Assembly: GCF_020880995.1 (NCBI RefSeq)
Contig: NZ_JAJISD010000018.1
Span: 1 to 64,000, forward strand
Length of the DNA: 64,000 bases
Direction: 5' to 3'
Source of the DNA: Reyranella aquatilis
Lineage (GTDB): Bacteria; Pseudomonadota; Alphaproteobacteria; Reyranellales; Reyranellaceae
Shown: piece after piece, positions 53,575-61,438 of the stretch
How positions within the stretch are numbered: position 1 is the stretch's first letter
Layout of the letters: every line of letters starts with the position of its first letter
Made by a program: the position numbers and the translations under genes
Notes under the pieces: generated by a model
Databases searched by the model: none
What the model saw: the letters and a program-made list of their open reading frames with translations, nothing else
Told to the model about the DNA's origin: nothing

Positions 53575-54947
53575 ACGACGACCTGGTCTACTCGATCCTG
53601 GGCCAACTCGGCCGTGCCAAGCGCGCGGACGACCGGCTCACGATCACCGGCGACGGCGATCCGGTCTTCCAGACGCCATGGCGCGTCGGCACGGCCGGTG
53701 CCGCGGCGCTGGGCGCCGTCGGCCTCGCCGTCTCAGACCTGTGGCGGCTCAGGACCGGCAAACCGCAGTCGGTCGCCGTCGACCTCGCCGCCGCGACCGC
53801 CTCGCTGCGCTCCAACACCTACGTCCTGCGCAACGGCGAGAGGCCGGTCTCGTGGGATCCGCTGTCCGGCCACTATCCGACGCGCGACGGGCGGCATATG
53901 TTCATCCACACCAACCATCCGCACCATCGCGCCGGCGCACTGCGCATCGCCGGCGCCGAGGGCGACACGCGCGAGGCGCTGGCCGCCGCGGTCGCCAAGT
54001 GGGACGGACTGGCGATCGAGGAGGCGATTGCCGCGGGCGGCTGCGTCGGCGGCCTGACGCGCAGCCGCGAGGAGTGGAACGCCCATCCGCATGGCGTCGC
54101 TGTCGCGAAGCTGCCGCTGATCGACATCGTGAAGATCGGCGACGCGCCGGCCGAGCAATTGCCGACGGGCGACCGCCCTCTTTCGGGCATTCGCGCCTTC
54201 GACCTCACGCGCGTGCTGGCCGGTCCCACAAGCGGCCGCGTGCTGGCGGAGAACGGCGCCGACGTGCTGCACGTCGCGGCGCCGCACCTGCCCTATCAGG
54301 CCGAGCTGCTGATGGACACCGGCCACGGCAAGCGCTGCGCCTGGATCGACCTGCGCGAACCCGCCGGCGTCGAGACGATGAAGGCGCTGCTGAAGGACGC
54401 CGACATTTTCACGCAAGGCTATCGACCCGGCACGCTGGCCGCGCGCGGCTTCTCGCCCGAGCAGGTGGCGGCGCTGCGGCCCGGCATCGTCTGCGTCAGC
54501 CTCTGCGCCTACGGCCACGAAGGCCCGTGGTCACAGCGCCGTGGCTTCGATTCGATCGTGCAGAACGTCACCGGCCTGGCCGCCACGCAGGGCTCGCTCG
54601 ACAAGCCGCGCAACCTGCCGGTCCAGGCGCTCGATTACATCGCGGGCTATCTCGGCGCGCTGGGCGCGCTGGTGGCGCTGGCCCGTCGGGTCGAGCAGGG
54701 CGGCTCGTGGCAGGTTCGCGTCTCGCTGGTGCAGGTCGCGCACTGGCTGGCGAACCTCGGCACGGTCGACGCCTCGAAGGGCGCGGCCGAACTTTCCGAC
54801 ACGGTGCTGCTCCCTCTCCTCACAGAGAGCGTCGGCCCGCTGGGCCGCCTTCGCCACCTGAGGCCGGTGGTTCAGCTCGGCGAGACTCCGCCTTACTACG
54901 CCCGGCCCGCCGAACCGCTCGGCACCTCGCCCGCCCGGTGGGCTTAA
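53571..54947 (+). CDS. CaiB/BaiF-type CoA-transferase with permuted segments
   Basis: Family III CoA-transferase of 458 residues. The part that normally comes last in CaiB proteins (RDGRHMFIHTNHPHHRAG, then EEWNAHPHG) is found at about residues 100-180. The part that normally starts the protein (PLSGIRAFDLTRVLAGPTSG, here LSGIRAFDLTRVLAGPTSG) begins near residue 203. The catalytic Asp is probably Asp355 in ALDYIAGYLGALG. So the order appears circularly permuted. I recall similar proteins in other alphaproteobacteria. GTG start, coupled with the hydrolase by GTGA. The CoA acceptor is unknown. Confidence 0.82.
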   Translation: MNDDLVYSILGQLGRAKRADDRLTITGDGDPVFQTPWRVGTAGAAALGAVGLAVSDLWRLRTGKPQSVAVDLAAATASLRSNTYVLRNGERPVSWDPLSGHYPTRDGRHMFIHTNHPHHRAGALRIAGAEGDTREALAAAVAKWDGLAIEEAIAAGGCVGGLTRSREEWNAHPHGVAVAKLPLIDIVKIGDAPAEQLPTGDRPLSGIRAFDLTRVLAGPTSGRVLAENGADVLHVAAPHLPYQAELLMDTGHGKRCAWIDLREPAGVETMKALLKDADIFTQGYRPGTLAARGFSPEQVAALRPGIVCVSLCAYGHEGPWSQRRGFDSIVQNVTGLAATQGSLDKPRNLPVQALDYIAGYLGALGALVALARRVEQGGSWQVRVSLVQVAHWLANLGTVDASKGAAELSDTVLLPLLTESVGPLGRLRHLRPVVQLGETPPYYARPAEPLGTSPARWA

Positions 54948-54959
54948 GCCGGCGCCGGC

Positions 54960-55799
54960 ATGACAGACATGGGGGTCGCCGGTACCGACTGGTCGAGCGC
55001 CGAGCTCGACCTGATCGTTGCCGACTACTTCGCCATGCTAAAGGAGGAACAGGCTGGCCAAACCATCCGAAAGACGGAGCATCGCCGCGCCCTGAAGGCG
55101 CAAATCCCCAGGAGCGATGGATCGATCGAGTTCAAGCACCAGAATATCTCGGCCGTCTTGACGCAACTCGGGCTCCCCCGGATCCGCGGGTATGTTCCGG
55201 CCTGGAATTTCCAGGGCGCTATCGCACTCGCCATCGGGCGATACTTGGAAGACCAACCCGATCCTGTGCCGATGGCGACCAGACCGTTGGCGGGATTCGG
55301 CGACATGCCAGCCCTCTTCGTAGGACCGCCGCCATCAAGCCCCCCGATCAACGCGAAGGCCAAGCGAGCTTTTGAACGCGTGGCGCGAAAGTTCGATCCC
55401 GCTCTCCGTGATCAGATGAATCGGGCTCTCGGAGAAGCCGGCGAGCAGTTGATTTATGAACGAGAACAAGAACTGCTCATCTCGGCCGATCGACGCGACC
55501 TGGCGAGGAAGGTGCGGTGGGTCTCGAAAGAGGACGGCGACGGCGCGGGATACGACATCCGATCCTACGACCCATCCGGTTCAGAACGATGGATCGAAGT
55601 CAAAACAACTCGCGGCGGCAGCACCACCCCGTTCTACCTGACCCGCAATGAAAACGAAGTTGCAAGAGAGCGACCAGACGCATTCAGATTGTATCGCCTG
55701 CATGACTTTTCGCGGCAGCCGGGACTCTTCACTTTGAAGCCGCCGCTCGAGGCAGTATTGCAACTCGAAGCTCTGACGTTTCAAGCGTCGCTGAAGTAG
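54960..55799 (+). CDS. DUF3883/PD-(D/E)XK-like protein, lower GC
   Basis: A 279-residue protein with two parts. Residues about 11-97 (WSSAELDLIVADYFAML, FKHQNISAVLTQLGLP) match a domain seen at the N-terminus of HNH and DUF3883 proteins. Residues about 150-275 are nuclease-like: Glu160, Asp199 in GYDIRSYD and Glu213-x-Lys215 in WIEVKTT fit a PD-(D/E)XK core, followed by FYLTRNENEV. GC content is visibly lower than its neighbours and the ribosome site is poor, which suggests transfer. A role in DNA defence is possible; no methylase or helicase is beside it. Confidence 0.75.
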   Translation: MTDMGVAGTDWSSAELDLIVADYFAMLKEEQAGQTIRKTEHRRALKAQIPRSDGSIEFKHQNISAVLTQLGLPRIRGYVPAWNFQGAIALAIGRYLEDQPDPVPMATRPLAGFGDMPALFVGPPPSSPPINAKAKRAFERVARKFDPALRDQMNRALGEAGEQLIYEREQELLISADRRDLARKVRWVSKEDGDGAGYDIRSYDPSGSERWIEVKTTRGGSTTPFYLTRNENEVARERPDAFRLYRLHDFSRQPGLFTLKPPLEAVLQLEALTFQASLK

Positions 55800-55810
55800 C
55801 GGAGGAGAGC

Positions 55811-56425
55811 ATGTCCGACATCCTGAGAACGGAGGCCGAACTCGAGGCGATCTACGGGCGACCGCTCGAAACCTCGACCGTGAAGGAGGTGAACTGGATC
55901 ACGCCTCACTATCGCGCGTACATCGAGGCCTCGCCCTATGCCGCGCTTGCGACGTGCGGGCCCGAAGGGCTCGACTGCTCGCCGCGCGGCGACAAGCCCG
56001 GCTTCGTGCGAATCCACGACGAGAAAACGCTGATGCTGCCGGACCGGCGCGGCAACAACCGCATCGATTCGTTGCGCAACATCGTGCGCGATCCGCGGGT
56101 GGCGCTGCTGTTCATGATCCCGGGGGTCGGCAACACGCTGCGCGTCAACGGCCGCGCGCATCTCAGCGTCGCACCGGACCTGCTGGAGTCGTTCGCCGTC
56201 GAAGAGAAGGCGCCGCGCTCGGTCACCGTCATCGAGGTCGATGCGGTCTATTTCCAGTGCGCGCGGGCGCTGGTCCGCTCCGAACTCTGGAATCCCGCGC
56301 GGCACGTCGATCCGAAATCCCTGCCGAGCGCCGGCCAGATCCTGGCCGCCCTGAGCGGCGAGCGGGTGGGTGGCGAAACCTACGATCGCGAATGGCCGGG
56401 CCGGGCAGCGGCCACGATGTGGTGA
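55811..56425 (+). CDS. PPOX-class FMN flavoprotein (MSMEG_1061-like)
   Basis: A 204-residue split-barrel flavin protein of the pyridoxamine 5'-phosphate oxidase class. Marks are PYAALATCGPEGLDCSPRGD, cut here as AALATCGPEGLDCSPRGD, then LPDRRGNNRIDSLRNIV and LLFMIPGVGNTLRVNGRA, typical of the MSMEG_1061 subgroup. It probably binds FMN or F420-like cofactor and oxidises or reduces an unknown substrate. The ribosome site GGAGGAGAGC is good. Its TGA overlaps the start of the GNAT gene. Confidence 0.87.
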   Translation: MSDILRTEAELEAIYGRPLETSTVKEVNWITPHYRAYIEASPYAALATCGPEGLDCSPRGDKPGFVRIHDEKTLMLPDRRGNNRIDSLRNIVRDPRVALLFMIPGVGNTLRVNGRAHLSVAPDLLESFAVEEKAPRSVTVIEVDAVYFQCARALVRSELWNPARHVDPKSLPSAGQILAALSGERVGGETYDREWPGRAAATMW

Positions 56426-56922
56426 TCCGGGAGCGCGAACCGGCGGACGACCCCGCGATCCGCGAGCTGAACGACCTGGCCTTCGGCGGGACCTTCGAAG
56501 GCGGGCTGGTCGAGGAATTGCGCGAGGCGTTCATCGACGCCGTCGAACTGGTCGCGATCGAAGATGGCAGGCTGGTCGGTCACATCCTGTTCAGCGCGCT
56601 GACGGTGATGGTGGACGACGACGCCGTGCCGACCCTGTCGCTGGCGCCGATGAGCGTCCATCCGGCGCGCCAGCGCTCGGGCATCGGCAGCGCGCTCGTG
56701 GAGACCGGGCTGGAGCTGGCGCGCCGTCGCGAATGGCAGGCCGTCGTGGTGCTCGGCCATCCCGAATTCTATCCGCGCTTCGGCTTCTCGGCGGACTTGG
56801 CCAGCAGCCTCGATGCGCCGTTCGAAGGCGACTCGTTCATGGCACTGGAGCTGGTGCCAGGCGCCCTCGACGGCGACGACGGCCTGGTCGTCTATCCGGC
56901 AGCGTTTGGCTTGGTCGCCTAG
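56422..56922 (+). CDS. GNAT-family N-acetyltransferase
   Basis: Acetyltransferase of about 166 residues. The domain begins IREREPADDPAIRELN, and the acetyl-CoA binding motif A is LSLAPMSVHPARQRSGIGSA, with RQRSGIGSAL as the pyrophosphate loop. FYPRFGFSA is the common C-terminal signature of the YhbS-like group. Start is either GTG 56422, which overlaps the upstream stop as GTGA, or ATG 56392, which would add ten residues; both lack a clear ribosome site. Its stop overlaps the otsA stop in the sequence CTAG. Confidence 0.85.
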   Translation: MIREREPADDPAIRELNDLAFGGTFEGGLVEELREAFIDAVELVAIEDGRLVGHILFSALTVMVDDDAVPTLSLAPMSVHPARQRSGIGSALVETGLELARRREWQAVVVLGHPEFYPRFGFSADLASSLDAPFEGDSFMALELVPGALDGDDGLVVYPAAFGLVA

Positions 56923-58301
56923 GCAGCGCGCGCGACGGCCGGGGCTTCCAGCGCGTCGATGAAGCGTCGGCAATAGGCTTCCGCCGTCGTCCGCAGGACC
57001 TTTTCCTTCAGCACGGCGTGCCGCTCCTGCCGTTCCGAAAGCGGCATCGTGAGAGCCACGTGCATGGCATCGGCGATGGCGTCGGGATCGAACGGATTGA
57101 CGATCAGAGCCTCGGTGAGGTCCTGCGCCGCGCCGGCGAACTGCGACAGCACCAGCACACCCGGATCCTCGTCGGATTGCGCGGCCACGAACTCCTTGGC
57201 GACGAGGTTCATGCCGTCCCGCAGGGGCGTCACGACGCCGATCCGACCGAGGCGATAGAGTCCAGCCAGGGTCGATCGCGGCGCGCCGCGCGTCGAATAG
57301 CGCAGCGGCGTCCAGTCGAACTCCGAGAAGCGGCCATTGATGCGGCCGGCAAGCCGGTCGAGTTCGGTGCGCAGCTTGCGATACTCATCGACCTCCTCGC
57401 GCGAGCGCGGACAGATCTGCAGGAAGTGGATCCTGCGCTTGTGCTCGGGGTGCTTCTCGATCAGCCGGCCGAAGGCCTCGAAGCGGTGCGGCAGGCCCTT
57501 CGAGTAGTCCAGCCGATCGACCCCGATGGCGAGTGCGCGACTCGACAGGCTTTCGGCAACCCGCAGCACTTCCTTGTCGCCCTCGGCACGTGCGGCATCC
57601 TGCGCGAAGGCTTGGGCGTCGATGCCGATCGGATCGGCAAAGGCGCGCACCCGGCGGCCGGCGAGCCGGATCCATTCGCCCTCCACCGTGGCGCCCAGCA
57701 TCCGCTGCGCGCAGTCGCGGAAGTCGCGCGCATGTTCCTCGGTCTGGAAGCCCACGAGGTCGTAGGCGCAGAGATCGGCCACCAGTTCGCGCGCCACCGG
57801 CATGGCCTCGATCATCGAAGGCGGAACGAAGGGAACGTGCAGGAAGAAGCCCAGCCGGCCGCCGAAACCCTGCTTGCGCAGCAGACGGGCGAAGGGAATG
57901 AGGTGGTAGTCGTGCGCCCAGACCGTGTCGTCACCCTGCAGCATAGGCGCCAGCGACGCGGCGAACGACTGGTTTACCGACAGATAGCCTTCGTAATCCT
58001 CGCGCCGGAAATGCATGAGCCCGAGACGGAAGTGCAGCAGCGGCCACAGCGCGCCATTGGCGAAGCCTACATAGAAGCCCCGATAAGCATCCGGCGTCAG
58101 GTCCACGGTCGCATAAGTCACGCCGCGCGCCTCGACGATGGCAGGCTGTGGCGAGGGATTGGCCGTCAGCCGTCCGCTCCAGCCGAACCACATCGCGCCG
58201 GGCGTCAGTAGGTCCTTCAAGGCGACCGCGAGGCCGCCGGCCGCCGTGCCGCGCGCCTTGGGGACCGGAACCCGGTTGGAGACGACTACGAGGCGTGCCA
58301 C
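56919..58301 (-). CDS. otsA: Trehalose-6-phosphate synthase
   Basis: Glycosyltransferase family 20 enzyme joining UDP-glucose and glucose-6-phosphate to trehalose-6-phosphate; 460 residues, normal for OtsA. Marks are [10 protein letters not shown] at the start, GGLAVAL in the first loop, [33 protein letters not shown] and [16 protein letters not shown]. The start is GTG 58301 with GGGAGGAGGG upstream, and it overlaps the GH15 gene by 16 bases. Together with otsB and GH15 in one unit, it makes the osmotic and desiccation protectant trehalose. Confidence 0.95.
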   Translation of the reverse strand: MARLVVVSNRVPVPKARGTAAGGLAVALKDLLTPGAMWFGWSGRLTANPSPQPAIVEARGVTYATVDLTPDAYRGFYVGFANGALWPLLHFRLGLMHFRREDYEGYLSVNQSFAASLAPMLQGDDTVWAHDYHLIPFARLLRKQGFGGRLGFFLHVPFVPPSMIEAMPVARELVADLCAYDLVGFQTEEHARDFRDCAQRMLGATVEGEWIRLAGRRVRAFADPIGIDAQAFAQDAARAEGDKEVLRVAESLSSRALAIGVDRLDYSKGLPHRFEAFGRLIEKHPEHKRRIHFLQICPRSREEVDEYRKLRTELDRLAGRINGRFSEFDWTPLRYSTRGAPRSTLAGLYRLGRIGVVTPLRDGMNLVAKEFVAAQSDEDPGVLVLSQFAGAAQDLTEALIVNPFDPDAIADAMHVALTMPLSERQERHAVLKEKVLRTTAEAYCRRFIDALEAPAVARAA

Positions 58302-60085
58302 AGACCCTCCTCCCAGCTCCGGGAGAGCCGCATGGCCGACAGGATCAGGCCGACCTGGCTGTAGGTCTGCGGGAAGTTGCCCCACAGTTCGCCGGTGCGC
58401 GGATCGAGGTCCTCGGACAGAAGGCCGACATGGTTGCGGCGTGCCAGCACGTTGTTGAACAGCTCGAGCGCTTCCTCGCGGCGGCCGACGCTGGCCAGCG
58501 CGTCGATGTACCAGAAGGTGCAGAGCAGGAACGCGTTGGCCGGGGCGCCGAAATCGTCGGCCTCGACGTAGCGCATCAGGAAGCCGTTCTTCATGAGGCG
58601 CTTCGAGACCATGTCGAGCGTGGCGTGGAAGCGCGGATCGTCGGAACGCAGCAGTCCGATCTCGGGGAAGACGAGGCTCGACGCGTCGGCCATGTCGCGG
58701 TCGAGCACACCCGACAGCCAGCCCTCAGAGGTCGTGCCGCGCTGCAGGATCTCCTGGCGCAGTACGCCCGCCTTGGCCAGCCACTCGCGCGATTCGGCGT
58801 CGAAGCCCACGCGCCGCGCGATCAGGCCGAGCCGGTGTTGCGCGGCCCAGCACATCGCCGCCGAGAAGGTATGGACCTCCTCGCGCTCGCGATACTCCCA
58901 CAGACCGGCATCGGGGGTCAGCGCCGCGCGGTGGGCCTCGTGCCCCACGACGCAGAGCTGGCGATACAGTTCAACATCGCCTTGGCGCGGCAGGCGCTCG
59001 TCCCAGAACATCTGGGCCGCCGTCAGGACCATCGAGCCATAGACGTCGTTCTGCCGCTGGCCGACCGCAGCGTTGCCGATGCGCACCGGCCCGTAGCCGC
59101 GATAACCCGGCAGCGTGTCGATCAGACGCTCGACCGTGTCGGTGCCCGGCGCGATCGGGAACAGCGGCGCAATGTTGTGAACCTCGCCGCGGCTGCTGCC
59201 GGCCTCGACCACATCGACGATGAAGCGCACGTAGCTCTCCATCGTGCGGGTCGCCGAAAGCCGGTTCAGGGCAGTGACGGTGAAGAAGGCGTCGCGCAGC
59301 CAGGTGAAGCGATAGTCCCAGTTGCGCACCGTGGCGGCCGCCTCGGGAACCGACGTTGTCAGCGCCGCCAGCACGGCCCCCGTGTCCTCGTAGCTGCACA
59401 GCTTCAGCGTAATCGCCGCCCGGATCACCGCGACCTGCCAGTCGAACGGGATATTGAGATCGCGAACCCAGCCTTGCCAATACAGCTCGGTCTCGCTGAG
59501 AAAGGATCGCGAGAGCTGATCGACGTTGTCGATGATGCTCTCGTCGGCGCCAACGATCAGCGTCAACGGCCGGTCGAGCGAGAACTCGGTTTCGTGAATC
59601 ACGTAGTTCAGCGACGCATCGGTGGTCAGCCGCAGCACGGAGGCGTCGCCGTAATAGCGGATGTGATTGCTTCCGACGGTGACCTGGGACTTGTGCGTGC
59701 CGTAGCCGAACGTGGGCCGCAGGCGCAGCGTGATGCGCGGCCGTCCGGCGACGGGCTCGAGACGCCGCACCAGCATGGGCGGGCGGAACATGCGGCCGAA
59801 ACGCCGGAAACGCGGCGCAAAATCCCAGATGCGCGCCGTTCCGCCGGCGCCCTCGATCGTCGTTTCCAGAATGGCGGTGTTCGGCACGTAGCGCTGGCGG
59901 CTCACCTTCATGCCGTCGACGACGACGTCCATGAAGCCGGCCTGCGGATCGTTGCCGCCCAGCAGCGCATTGAACACCGGGTCACCGTCGAGCCTTCCCA
60001 GGCCGTGCCAGACATGGCGGCCGTTGCGATCGATCAGACTGGCAATGGAGCAGTTGCCGACGACACCCAGATCGAGACTGCTCAT
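58286..60085 (-). CDS. Glycoside hydrolase family 15 protein
   Basis: A 599-residue cytoplasmic glucoamylase/trehalase-like protein. It starts MSSLDLGVVGNCSIASLIDR, has a beta-rich N-terminal domain, and then the (alpha/alpha)6 barrel with RNWDYRFTWLRDAFF, GLWEYREREEVHTFSAAM, where the acid Glu lies, and ANAFLLCTFWYIDALASVG. Family GH15 bacterial proteins next to ots genes may degrade trehalose or small glucans and so balance the pool. Its start overlaps the otsB stop by 4 bases (60082-60085), and its end overlaps otsA. Confidence 0.92.
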   Translation of the reverse strand: MSSLDLGVVGNCSIASLIDRNGRHVWHGLGRLDGDPVFNALLGGNDPQAGFMDVVVDGMKVSRQRYVPNTAILETTIEGAGGTARIWDFAPRFRRFGRMFRPPMLVRRLEPVAGRPRITLRLRPTFGYGTHKSQVTVGSNHIRYYGDASVLRLTTDASLNYVIHETEFSLDRPLTLIVGADESIIDNVDQLSRSFLSETELYWQGWVRDLNIPFDWQVAVIRAAITLKLCSYEDTGAVLAALTTSVPEAAATVRNWDYRFTWLRDAFFTVTALNRLSATRTMESYVRFIVDVVEAGSSRGEVHNIAPLFPIAPGTDTVERLIDTLPGYRGYGPVRIGNAAVGQRQNDVYGSMVLTAAQMFWDERLPRQGDVELYRQLCVVGHEAHRAALTPDAGLWEYREREEVHTFSAAMCWAAQHRLGLIARRVGFDAESREWLAKAGVLRQEILQRGTTSEGWLSGVLDRDMADASSLVFPEIGLLRSDDPRFHATLDMVSKRLMKNGFLMRYVEADDFGAPANAFLLCTFWYIDALASVGRREEALELFNNVLARRNHVGLLSEDLDPRTGELWGNFPQTYSQVGLILSAMRLSRSWEEGLWHAS

Positions 60086-60843
60086 GCCGAGGCTCCGGCG
60101 GCGGACCGCTCCGTGCCGACCGCCGATCCGGCCAGGCGTTCGGCATTGCGCGCCAGCCACGCGCGAACCTGCGCAGGATCGCCGTCGAAGACTTCCTGCA
60201 CGCGCAGGCCCTCGCCGCCGTGGCGACGCGCCGCGCTCATGCCGGCTTCGTCTGTGAAGTCGTCGCCCACGAAGATCGGCCGCCGTCCCTTGAACGCGCC
60301 GTCCTTCATGAACCGTTCGACCGCATGTCCCTTGGAGGTGGATCGCGGGCCGATCTCGACGGCCTCCCGTGCGGGGATCAAGCGAAACCACGGGTGGTCG
60401 TCGGGCACGAGCGCGCGCACGACCCGCCAGACATCGTCATGACGGTCCGGCGCAAGGCGATAATGGATCGCGCAGCCGTGAGGTTTGGGTTCGATGAGCA
60501 CGCCGGGCCATCGCTCCGTCGCGGCCACCAGGGAATCCCGCCACGCTTCCGTGACAGCGAGACCAGCCGGCATCTCCTCGACGGTACCGTCGCTGAACCG
60601 CAACGTGACGCCGTGTTCGCCGGCCGCGGCCGAGGTGAAGGGCTTGAGCAGCTGGTCGATGGTCTTCAGCGAACGTCCGCTCACGATCGCGAGGGCGCCG
60701 CCCAGAAGGGTGTGAAGGTGAGCCAGCAGTTGGGGAAGCGCCGGCGGCACGACGACAAGTTCGGGCGTCGCGGCAATCTCGAGAAGCGTGCCGTCGAGAT
60801 CGAGGAAAAGAGCCGAGCCGTAGTCGAAATCCGTCGCTGCCAT
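60082..60843 (-). CDS. otsB: Trehalose-6-phosphate phosphatase
   Basis: HAD-superfamily phosphatase of 253 residues that removes phosphate from trehalose-6-phosphate. The catalytic pair Asp15 and Asp17 are in FLDLDGTL, motif II lies in AIVSGRS, the Lys in SKGHAVERF and the metal site in FVGDDFTDEAG. It is the first gene of the otsB-GH15-otsA operon. An EcfG-type promoter lies about 115-140 bases upstream of the start, so production under general stress is expected. Confidence 0.94.
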   Translation of the reverse strand: MAATDFDYGSALFLDLDGTLLEIAATPELVVVPPALPQLLAHLHTLLGGALAIVSGRSLKTIDQLLKPFTSAAAGEHGVTLRFSDGTVEEMPAGLAVTEAWRDSLVAATERWPGVLIEPKPHGCAIHYRLAPDRHDDVWRVVRALVPDDHPWFRLIPAREAVEIGPRSTSKGHAVERFMKDGAFKGRRPIFVGDDFTDEAGMSAARRHGGEGLRVQEVFDGDPAQVRAWLARNAERLAGSAVGTERSAAGASA

Positions 60844-60958
60844 AGCGTCCCCTCCGCGCCTTGATGCCCTGGGGCGCGAAGAGGCTCTCGACCACTACAC
60901 GCCGCGGTTCGGGGGCTGCCCGCCCGAGCGGGCGGCCACGCCGAGCGCGTAGGCGATC

Positions 60959-60983
60959 AACGGCGCGCGGCCGCTTCGGTTCC
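60959..60983 (-). promoter_or_regulatory. EcfG-type general stress promoter for the trehalose operon
   Basis: On the minus strand, GGAAC (60979-60983) is followed after exactly 16 bases by CGTT (60959-60962). GGAAC-N16/17-CGTT is the consensus for the alphaproteobacterial general stress sigma factor EcfG. The -10 box lies about 116 bases before otsB. Trehalose genes are well-known members of this regulon. I saw only this exact match in the gap; transcription has not been tested. Confidence 0.65.
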
Positions 60984-60984
60984 T

Positions 60985-61015
60985 CGGAAAGACCGCACGC
61001 GCGTATGTCTTTCCG
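60985..61015. promoter_or_regulatory. 9-bp inverted repeat, possible operator
   Basis: CGGAAAGAC (60985-60993) and GTCTTTCCG (61007-61015) form a perfect dyad with a 13-base spacer. It lies right beside the EcfG-like -35 box of the trehalose operon and about 115 bases upstream of the CsbD gene. It could bind a dimeric regulator or form a hairpin in a csbD leader. The rest of the 287-bp gap holds a GCCCGC-CCGA-GCGGGC hairpin near 60918-60933 and no gene that I can support. Confidence 0.45.
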
Positions 61016-61130
61016 CACTGCCTGCCCTATGCATGAAGCAAGATGGCTTGGGGCGGAGAGAACTCGCGATGCAACGCTCTCGCGACGGCGGCGTTGATCG
61101 ACCACGAATTACAGCGAAGAGGAGAAAGAC

Positions 61131-61319
61131 ATGAGCAGCACCACCGACAAGGCCAAGGGTCTCGCCAACGAGGCCATCGGCAACGTGAAGCAGGGCATCG
61201 GCAAGGTCGTGGACAGCGACAAGCTGAAGGTCGAAGGCGCGATCCAGGAGCGCAAGGGCGAAGCCCAGCAGGCCGTCGGCAAGGCCAAGGACGCGGTGAA
61301 GAAGGCGATCGACGGCTAA
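61131..61319 (+). CDS. CsbD-family stress protein
   Basis: A 62-residue, highly charged, helical protein of the CsbD family. Family text is [20 protein letters not shown] and [20 protein letters not shown]. CsbD-like proteins rise under general stress in many bacteria and their molecular role is unknown. AGGAG lies 6 bases before ATG, and a strong terminator follows the stop codon by 35 bases, so it is a single-gene unit. Its position back to back with the stress-promoted trehalose operon supports a stress role. Confidence 0.9.
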   Translation: MSSTTDKAKGLANEAIGNVKQGIGKVVDSDKLKVEGAIQERKGEAQQAVGKAKDAVKKAIDG

Positions 61320-61354
61320 CGCCGGATCCGCTTCATCGGATCGAGCGGAGAACA

Positions 61355-61388
61355 GGGCGCCCGTCGCGAGACGGGCGTCCTTTTTCTT
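61355..61388 (+). terminator. Intrinsic terminator of the csbD-like gene
   Basis: GGGCGCCCGTC (61355-61365) pairs with GACGGGCGTCC (61370-61380) around GCGA, with one G-T pair, and is followed by TTTTTCTTT. This is the clearest factor-independent terminator in the window. Confidence 0.85.
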
Positions 61389-61438
61389 TGTCCGCGATTG
61401 GCATACGCTCCCCGTCGGATCCACCGACGGCGGTTCAG

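Noticed and set aside
54960-55799. A complete restriction-modification system around the DUF3883 gene.
   Set aside because: Both neighbours are metabolic (CoA-transferase and PPOX flavoprotein); no methylase, specificity or helicase gene is seen.
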